Positions 58,168-64,000 of a stretch of DNA of 64,000 nt are shown piece after piece (position 1 is the first letter of the stretch; each line of letters starts with the position of its first letter). The translations under genes were made by a program, and so were the position numbers. Location of the stretch: positions 868,001-932,000 of the forward strand of contig CM062380.1 in assembly GCA_031310005.1 (NCBI GenBank), read 5' to 3'. The notes beneath the pieces were generated by a model, which did no database searches, was not told the origin of the DNA, and was given only the letters and a program-made list of their open reading frames with translations. Origin of the DNA: Dactylellina haptotyla (lineage: Eukaryota; Ascomycota; Orbiliomycetes; Orbiliales; Orbiliaceae).

Positions 58168-58549
58168 TCCACACATTAGAAATCCTATCTAGGCGCTTCT
58201 CGTCTATATCTTTACCATACAAGGATACATAAATCCTCAACTTCTTGACAAATCACAAAACGATCACATTAATCTTAAATATCCTGTACCACCTACCGCG
58301 TCGAGAACACCTACCAATCTTCCAAATTCCGGAAAAGAAGAAGGAAATCAAGAAAAAAGATATGGCTGTGAGAATGAGCGAACACACCTTAGCTTAACCC
58401 ACGAACCTCATCTTTTACCGGGACTCCTAGAGGAGATAACCTCGAACGTTCAGCATCAAACTCTCTCCCCTCAAGGAGGCAACAACGATGGCGGTGAGCT
58501 CGATCGTGATGACGATCCTGCCCGCCGCTGGGATCAACTTGCGGATGGC

Positions 58550-59269
58550 ATGAGTGACAACGAAGTCACTGATGTCCGGGACCTTGTTGAAAGATACTAT
58601 TCAACATTATCCAGTATCTCATCGCCCTCCTCTTCGTCACCCGCGACAACGGCACCGCAGACCCCCGCTACAGCCAACGAGTCTGCAGCGTCCTATACGC
58701 CTCCATTGATAACCTCTCTAACACCACCACCACCACCACCACCACCACCACTAATACAACCACATTCACATGAGCACGCACAAGAAAGCCAAAATGCTCC
58801 CTCTAGCGCCATCAAAGGCCCAGATATTAAGTTAACTCTGGAAAATGTTGCATCAAGAGTCAGAACTCTCACACCGGATCAAGCTCTTCATCGAAGAGCT
58901 CTCCGCTGGGCCGAATTAGGTCCAGGGCCTCCACGGAGCTTGGAAAAAAAGTCACAAGACCAACGACGTATCGACAGAAAAAACAGGTCCCCCAAACAAA
59001 GAACGATACGTCCCTACCGCTGTCCAGACCCCGAATGCACAGACCCAGACCCACGTTGGTCAAACTACAGATATTTTCAAGACCATTTGGGTGGGCATGA
59101 TATCTGCATGTTTGTCTGCCAAATTTGCGACAAAGAATATGGCGTCTACAGCAAAGACTACGCCAGGCTCGATAATCTCGTCAATCATCTAAAATTTGAC
59201 AAGGAACACGAAGATTATCGGGAACAGTTACAGGCGCATTTAAAGGCAGCGAGAGCAAATACGGGCTAG
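58550..59269 (+). CDS. Double zinc-finger protein, copy 1
   Basis: The first in-frame ATG is at 58550 (MSDNEVTDVRDLVERYYSTL), giving 239 aa. The same frame is open back to 58193, a further 119 codons with no ATG, and reads as coding (GYINPQLLDKSQNDH, then YGCENERTHLS). So the true N-terminus may be longer, from an upstream exon or a non-AUG start. The middle is Pro/Ser/Thr rich, with a run of nine prolines near residue 60. The C-terminus has two fingers: RCPDPECTDPDPRWSNYRYF with HLGGH (C-x4-C type), and FVCQICDKEYGVY followed by HLKFDKEH. A basic stretch (KNRSPKQRTIRPYR) precedes them. It is probably a nuclear DNA- or RNA-binding protein, paralogous to the gene ending at 62532. Confidence 0.6.
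   Translation: MSDNEVTDVRDLVERYYSTLSSISSPSSSSPATTAPQTPATANESAASYTPPLITSLTPPPPPPPPPLIQPHSHEHAQESQNAPSSAIKGPDIKLTLENVASRVRTLTPDQALHRRALRWAELGPGPPRSLEKKSQDQRRIDRKNRSPKQRTIRPYRCPDPECTDPDPRWSNYRYFQDHLGGHDICMFVCQICDKEYGVYSKDYARLDNLVNHLKFDKEHEDYREQLQAHLKAARANTG
58722..58752 (+). repeat. CCA/CAC trinucleotide run
   Basis: A pure ACC/CCA repeat of about ten units encodes the polyproline run of zinc-finger copy 1. It is absent from copy 2. Confidence 0.7.
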
Positions 59270-59944
59270 GGGGTTAATAAGCAGTGCTTGACGCGATGTT
59301 TCTATCTACCGCGCTACTATTTTTTATTGTCTTTTTGTTTTTTACGATTCCTGTTAGTTTCACGAATTTATTTCCACACTCGTTTTCATTTAAATATTGT
59401 CATTTTCGTCATAACCTTCATATTCCCCTCTCATCGGCAAATTCCCTCGATATATAATTTTCACCCACAGCATTATTGCCTTCATTATTTATCTTGAACC
59501 ATTCAAACGATCGTTAATCCAGCGGTAACTTTGTTAGCCTCTAAGTGGCACAAAATTTCAACTTCAGTATCATTTTATTTCGCACTATTGCATTTTGTTT
59601 CCACCCTTTCTTATTTCCTTTTCCCTAACCATTTCAGCTGTGCTTTTCTACGCTGTGGAAGCTTTCTCCTTATTATTTTCGTCGCCGGGTAACTTTAGCT
59701 CCCCTCCTAACTCATCCCAGCCTCAGCGAAGTTTCCCTATTTCTATTCTGTTTTTGTTCTGCTTTATTCCCTTTCTTTTTCTTCATTTTCATTACTTTTT
59801 TTAACACCCAGCCTTACGCGAATGGCAACTCCTGCCAGGTACCATAGAGACTCATCTAGTCTATTCGCTCCTCTGGATCGGAAAAGTCGAAGTGGACTAT
59901 GGCAATAACCACGCGGTTACCATTAGTTGTCAACATCTCGCGGT

Positions 59945-60070
59945 CTCGCACTGTGATCTCATGTGAATGGACAATCTTTCATGATTCTCAGATCGCACCT
60001 CGGATGCGAATCCGAGTTGCGATCTTTTTATCATGAAGAATTGCCGATCGACATGAGATCGCAATGCGAG
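59945..60070. repeat. Inverted repeat A, about 63-base arms
   Basis: Left and right arms match at roughly 78 percent by direct comparison, nearly meeting at the centre (about 60007). Outer ends read CTCGCA and TGCGAG; inner ends are CTCGGATGCG and CGAATCCGAG. Most differences are transitions. Confidence 0.75.
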
Positions 60071-60100
60071 ATATCTATACAGTATTTATTTTACACGCGC

Positions 60101-60245
60101 TTTCGTTAATTCTTTGCCTTAGCGCCGACGGTTGCCAGATTCTGCAGAAGGGGCATCACTAAAATCTCTACGTTTTCGTCGACGAAAAGATGTTCCCTCT
60201 GCAAAATCTGGCAACCCTCGCTGTTAAGGCATAGAATTAACGAAA
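60101..60245. repeat. Inverted repeat B
   Basis: TTTCGTTAATTCT at the left end and AGAATTAACGAAA at the right; GGTTGCCAGATTCTGCAGA pairs with TCTGCAAAATCTGGCAACC. The centre holds a perfect small palindrome TTTTCGTCGACGAAAA. Arms are about 55 bases and imperfect. Confidence 0.7.
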
Positions 60246-60279
60246 TCGCCGGATTTGCAGTAACAGGCGACAGGAAAAG

Positions 60280-60346
60280 TGTGGACGAGGGTGGCAAGCT
60301 CGGGTAGACTTAGCTACTCTCCCCGAGCTTGCCGCGCCCGTCCACA
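60280..60346. repeat. Inverted repeat C
   Basis: TGTGGACGAGGGTGGCAAGC pairs with GCTTGCCGCGCCCGTCCACA around a short loop; the stem continues through CTCGGG/CCCGAG. Confidence 0.7.
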
Positions 60347-60927
60347 GCTTGCCGTGCTTCCCAAGAAAACTACGCTATAGCGTCCCTTTACTGCAAGTCT
60401 GACGAAATTTACTGCATTGGATTATTTTAGGGTATATTCTAACTAACAAAAAGAAAAACGCTGTTTTCTCGTATTCATACTTTTAGAGCATTTTACATGA
60501 CATAAAGAAGTTGTTGGATTTTGGAACCTTGTCTGTCTTGGCGCTACGGTACAATTAGCAACTAGGGCACACGTGAGGGGCGATATCTTGACGATGGGCA
60601 AACATCGGGCTCCTTGGAGATGTAAACTTCCAAGGTATCCAGAAATAGCTAGTACGTATTTATATTTATTTTTGACGTCAGAAAGTCACAAGCCCAGGTG
60701 CTAGAAATTCTAAAATTGAAACCGCTCACCACTTAAGTATTTATATAAATTTATTTGACCCCGGAGGAGGCTCCAAAAATTGTGACAAACACTGCATGAG
60801 TTTCTGACTTTTTCTCCAGAAGGATCTCTGAAATGACCTGTCGCTCTCATTGGCTAGCATTTGCGGCCTGAATTTTGACCTCGGACAGGGATCATGACTT
60901 GGTGAAAACCACGGCCGGCATTGCTGG

Positions 60928-60935
60928 CATAAAAG
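60928..60935 (+). promoter_or_regulatory. TATA-like element, copy 2
   Basis: CATAAAAG at a position equivalent to the copy 1 element, about 80 bases after CATTGGCTAGC. Confidence 0.45.
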
Positions 60936-61136
60936 GGCGATTTTGCTTTTAAAGAATTCTCTTTCTTTCCTTTCCTTTCTCTTACCGCCGAGCTAGAGCA
61001 ATTATATTAATATAATTGTTTCCTTATAATCAATTCCTGCTATCTGGGGTATTGGGCTAATTTGACCCGTACCCCAGATTCTTTTTCCACCCGTTGGCAT
61101 AGATTCTCTTATTACGATATTCAATTGTTAAAACAT

Positions 61137-61186
61137 AGGGCACAAGTTTCCGACGGTGGCTCCCTCACCAGTCGGAACTGAGCCCT
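61137..61186 (+). promoter_or_regulatory. Leader hairpin, copy 2
   Basis: The left arm AGGGCACAAGTTTCCGAC (61137-61154) pairs with the right arm GTCGGAACTGAGCCCT (61171-61186), about 15 pairs with one mismatch and two bulged bases. An inner GGTG/CACC adds pairs. The right arm is identical to copy 1 while the left arm differs yet still pairs. Confidence 0.5.
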
Positions 61187-61202
61187 CTCGTATCCTACTT
61201 AA

Positions 61203-62532
61203 AACTTCCCCTCAGGTTTTTCCACCTCTCTCAAAATTACATCTTATATCGATCCACGGTTAATCACTCTTGGAAACGATACACAAACTGAAATTGTCGA
61301 CGACAAACTCGACTGGCAGCTCAGTTTAGACGCTAGACACATCGGAAGTCTAAATATATTTGATCGAATTGAGGAGGGACGGACTCATCTTGATCTCTTT
61401 TATGAAGACCCGTTTTGTTTGAACCCTTCTAACCCCCAAAACATAATTCAAGTTGAAGACCCCAAGGAAGTCTTCAAATTCTTTCCCGAAAATACATACA
61501 GCTTGGATGAACTGAGCTGTGATGGCGTACTACCAACGCAACCCGAAGTCTACCATGGTAATTAAGCTCTCAATGGTCGTTCTGATAAACCTTCAGAGAA
61601 GGAATCCGGATGCCCGTATACTAATCTCTGTACAACCACAGACTCGGCCTCTCTTCTCGGACAACCACTCGATTTCCAGCCCCTTGTTACATGGAGCAGT
61701 AGCATTGGTATCACTGGGCAATATGATGGCGAAGATCAATATTTGCCAGACCTTTTTGATAGCATAGGCGCTAATGACGTCGCCGAAAGTCAGCTACCAG
61801 GTATTACAGGTCAAAATGATTCATCATATCATATCACGCTCCCTATACTAACAAAATGATAATAAAGAAATAGTAGATACCAATAGCCACCCTTCATGCG
61901 TCTCTGAATCCTCTCCCCCTTTCTCTTCGTCTTCGGAGACGGCCCTTCAAACCCCGAATTTTCCTCAAAGCCCAGTGTCAACATCCTCTACACCCCTGCT
62001 GGCAACTTCTCCCTTCGATGAACAACAACCCCTAAACACTACCGTGGAAGCATCTCACGAAACTGCAAACCCATCTCCCAGCACTCCAAAAATTAAACTC
62101 TCCAAAAAGGATATATCGCAATTTATTATCGAACTGACCCTGGATGAAGCCGTTGACAATAGAAACATCCGCCAAGCAACCAAAAAAAAACCAACCCGGA
62201 GTCAGCAAAAGCAAACAAATGATCGGAAACGTGTGGATGGAAAGAATAACCAGATTAAAGCGAGAAAAGAATGTCCACACCGCTGTCCAGATGAGGACTG
62301 CCCAGATCCGCTCCGTATTGTCCGCGACTGGTCAAACTTTAAAAAGTTCCAAGATCACTTAGCAGGACATGGTATTCATATATTCCAATGCAGCCTTTGC
62401 GGCAGAGACTTTCCAAGATCCGATAACATTAGCCACCATTTACGGCGGGGCAAGAAACATGCGCAATTACAGCTTCAGCTCATTACAGCAAAAAAGGCCA
62501 AAATGGCCCAGAGTTCGACTAGCGATGCTTAA
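61203..62532 (+). CDS. Double zinc-finger protein, copy 2 (N-terminus unresolved)
   Basis: Proposed exons 61203-61557, 61597-61800 and 61874-62532 give about 405 codons ending at TAA. The start shown is only the limit of the open frame: no in-frame ATG occurs before the zinc fingers. Intron 2 (61801-61873) has GTATTA, a perfect TACTAAC branch and a TAG acceptor, and joins in phase to VDTNSHPSCVS. Intron 1 would be only 39 bases (558-596) and removes an in-frame TAA. The N-terminal SYIDPRLITLGNDTQ resembles the copy 1 GYINPQLLDKSQNDH. The fingers are HRCPDEDCPDPLRIV with FQDHLAGH, and FQCSLCGRDFPRSDNISHHL with RRGKKH, preceded by a basic Lys/Gln/Arg stretch. It is probably nuclear. The 3' exon alone would be 185 aa from a GTG. 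Confidence 0.55.
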
Positions 62533-63100
62533 CACGGTGAAACTGTGTTAATCTCTTCCTTTCTAAACCTCCAACCCACCAGGTTTCCTTTTTTTTGAAA
62601 TTTCTATTTTATAGTGGCTCTTCTAGTTCTTTCGCGCACACTCTTCTTCTTTCTTTATCGAACCCTCAGACATTCCCCTCCTTTTCAAAGTAAAAAATAA
62701 ACAAATCAACATTTATAGATGGCCGTTAGTGCCTCTGTCTATCAATGGCCCCAAATGTAGTTTCATGAAATGTTTTCAGAGCACACCATATTCTTACTTT
62801 GTCAAGTTTAATATGCTTCGGTTTTGATTTAACAGGTTGTTATCATTCGCGATATATGTTCATTTTGTTTCCATTAGTTGTGACTTTCTTTTACTATTCA
62901 GCAGATTTATTTCATTTGTAATCTTGACCCCACCCCACCCCAACCCTATCCACCAGACCAACTCGACGCGGTCATCCATCCGTTCCTGGAAGAACGGTCG
63001 AGGTGGAATGGTACTAATCCACGCAGTTATCACCAATAAGTTGCAGACATTTCGCAAATCTGCACTCGGAGTTCATGTCAATTTGAAATTACTCTGATTC

Positions 63101-63173
63101 TAAGCTTCCCAAGATCACACCTATTCATCCAAGTTGTTGAACTTAGAGTTCAAGTGTGATCTTGGGTGGCTTA
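63101..63173. repeat. Inverted repeat D
   Basis: TAAGC..CCCAAGATCACAC at the left pairs with GTGTGATCTTGGG..GCTTA at the right, with a loop of about 33 bases. Its left edge aligns with the left edge of inverted repeat A of copy 1 (TGATTCT then GATCNCACCT). Confidence 0.7.
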
Positions 63174-63395
63174 TAGAGAGTTCTGTGTCAAATTCATGGG
63201 CCACCCTGCAGACAAGCTGAGATTGATAATTCTGCACTAGATATTTCACACGCATTCCTACCGATTTGCATCCATCAGGTAGCCACCGAACGGAAACGCC
63301 ACGGAGCTAAAATCTCTCTGATTCAGCTACGTGTGGTTTGCCGCAAACGCGAAAGATGGGTGGCTTTTTGGACTGCGTTCCGAAGGCGAAGGCGA

Positions 63396-63528
63396 AGAAG
63401 GTGAAGTTGTAGATGGGCATGGAACACGAGGAGCTTGTACTATAGAGTAAATACCATCTCCACACCGTGGTATTTACCCTGTGATCCCATCTCCTCGTGT
63501 TCCATGCCCATCTACAACTTCACCTTCT
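63396..63528. repeat. Inverted repeat E with perfect 38-base arms
   Basis: 63396-63433 is the exact reverse complement of 63491-63528. Inside lies a second perfect pair on the same axis: GTAAATACCA at 63447-63456 with TGGTATTTAC at 63468-63477. The two pairs are separated by an unpaired 13-base segment on each side, so the element is one long interrupted hairpin of 133 bases. Confidence 0.9.
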
Positions 63529-64000
63529 CGTTTAGCATAACAATGACTTCTCTAGTTATCTGAATATCGCAACTCCTTGGATTACTATCTGTACTAGATT
63601 AGCTTAGGTTGAGAAGGGCAAGAAACGTAACCTCATGTGGTCAATTTCCAATTTCATGTATCTAAACAATAAATCTAACACGCTCCTTTACAAACTTATT
63701 AACACATCTATATTCTTAAAACTTCGCATTTGCATCTATATAACCCGAGTGAGCCATTGCAGGGGTACCATGCAATCTACAAAAATATCCTCCTAATCAT
63801 ATCACCACCGAATTTATCCTGATCCGGACTCTCCACCATCTGTCGAACTCTATTCCCCCAAGCTGGGTGCAACCACCCATCACAATCACCCTCCACTTCC
63901 TCTTGTCCGGCCATCTCCTCTATCGTAGGCTTCTTCCTCGTCCTTCGATCGACCACATACATGCCCCTTGTCCACTGACCTGTCGCGTCAACTCTGATAT

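Larger units (their letters stand above)
57050..58192. other. Intergenic and promoter of the first duplicated zinc-finger gene
   Basis: The right half (from about 57870) is the start of the duplicated unit. It has an ATTGGCT (inverted CCAAT) element near 57878, a TATA-like CATAAAAAG at 57970, a CT-rich leader, and the hairpin at 58133-58167. The left half shows short unsupported frames. Confidence 0.45.
57870..60350 (+). repeat. Tandem duplication, copy 1
   Basis: Copy 1 of a diverged direct duplication, with the partner at about 60840-63530. Shared landmarks keep the same order in both: ATTGGCT with GCATTTG, CATAAAA, the 18-base identity at 58150-58167 and 61169-61186, a YI(N/D)P(Q/R)L peptide, the double zinc finger, and a downstream block around 59900 versus 63010 (CCACGC.GTTA). 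Unit spacing is 3.0-3.3 kb. Inverted repeats follow each copy. Confidence 0.65.
59270..61202. other. Intergenic between the two zinc-finger copies
   Basis: T-rich 3' region (59.3-59.8 kb), then three inverted repeats (59945-60346), then an AT-rich spacer. From about 60840 come the promoter and leader of copy 2. A 20-base palindrome, CAATTATATTAATATAATTG, lies near 61000. Confidence 0.45.
60840..63530 (+). repeat. Tandem duplication, copy 2
   Basis: Partner of the unit at 57870-60350, in direct orientation and diverged. It contains the CATTGGCT element near 60850, a CATAAAAG TATA-like site, the leader hairpin, the second double zinc-finger gene and two downstream inverted repeats. Confidence 0.65.
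62533..64000. other. Intergenic to the window end
   Basis: It holds the T-rich 3' region of zinc-finger copy 2, then the two inverted repeats listed separately, then AT-rich sequence. A minus-strand frame at 63777-63962 (MYVVDRRTRKKPTIEEMAGQ, ATG at 63962) is short; it might be the 3' end or an exon of a gene beyond the window, without further support. Confidence 0.4.

Noticed and set aside
60592-60660. ATG GGC AAA CAT frame as a possible first exon of zinc-finger copy 2
   Set aside because: It would need an intron of about 550 bases, far longer than others here, and has no counterpart in copy 1.
1-64000. Search by eye for retroelements, DNA transposons, CRISPR arrays and telomeric repeats
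   Set aside because: No reverse transcriptase, integrase or transposase motifs, no long terminal repeats and no regular spaced repeats were seen; small degraded pieces could be missed.

Overview
The window reads as nuclear DNA of a filamentous ascomycete (Pezizomycotina). Genes carry few, short introns (about 40-70 nt) with GT..AG ends and CTAAC-like branch sites. Ssd1 and ISWI remodeller genes of fungal type are present, with NACHT-ankyrin and Clr5-ankyrin proteins and several secreted proteins with Kex2-type KR sites. The class is uncertain. Gene density is low and many intergenic stretches exceed 1 kb. All gene models below were read by eye from codons and splice signals.

Left part (1-30 kb) looks like an accessory compartment. 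It holds a partial minus-strand orphan gene at the edge, a two-exon orphan, a broken NACHT-ankyrin (NLR-like) gene, a conserved-looking secreted protein, another small orphan, and a three-exon Clr5-domain/ankyrin-like protein. Further on are a small cysteine-rich secreted peptide precursor, two more secreted proteins and a further helical orphan. A short stretch near 19.1 kb resembles fungal mitochondrial large-subunit rRNA on the minus strand and may be a nuclear mtDNA insertion.

Middle part (31-48 kb) is the conserved core: a ten-exon ISWI chromatin-remodelling ATPase, a HAPSTR1/C16orf72-like protein, a secreted ferritin-like Rds1-type protein, and a five-exon SSD1 translational regulator whose third intron has GC-AG ends.

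Right part (50-64 kb) has a three-exon membrane protein of unknown function, a C2H2 zinc-finger protein, a type II membrane glycosyltransferase-like protein, and a tandem pair of diverged paralogous zinc-finger genes. The pair is the most unusual part of the window. The duplicated unit of about 3 kb includes the promoter, a 5' leader with a conserved RNA hairpin, and a long reading frame that has no upstream ATG in either copy. Each copy is followed by inverted repeats, one of them with 38-bp perfect arms.
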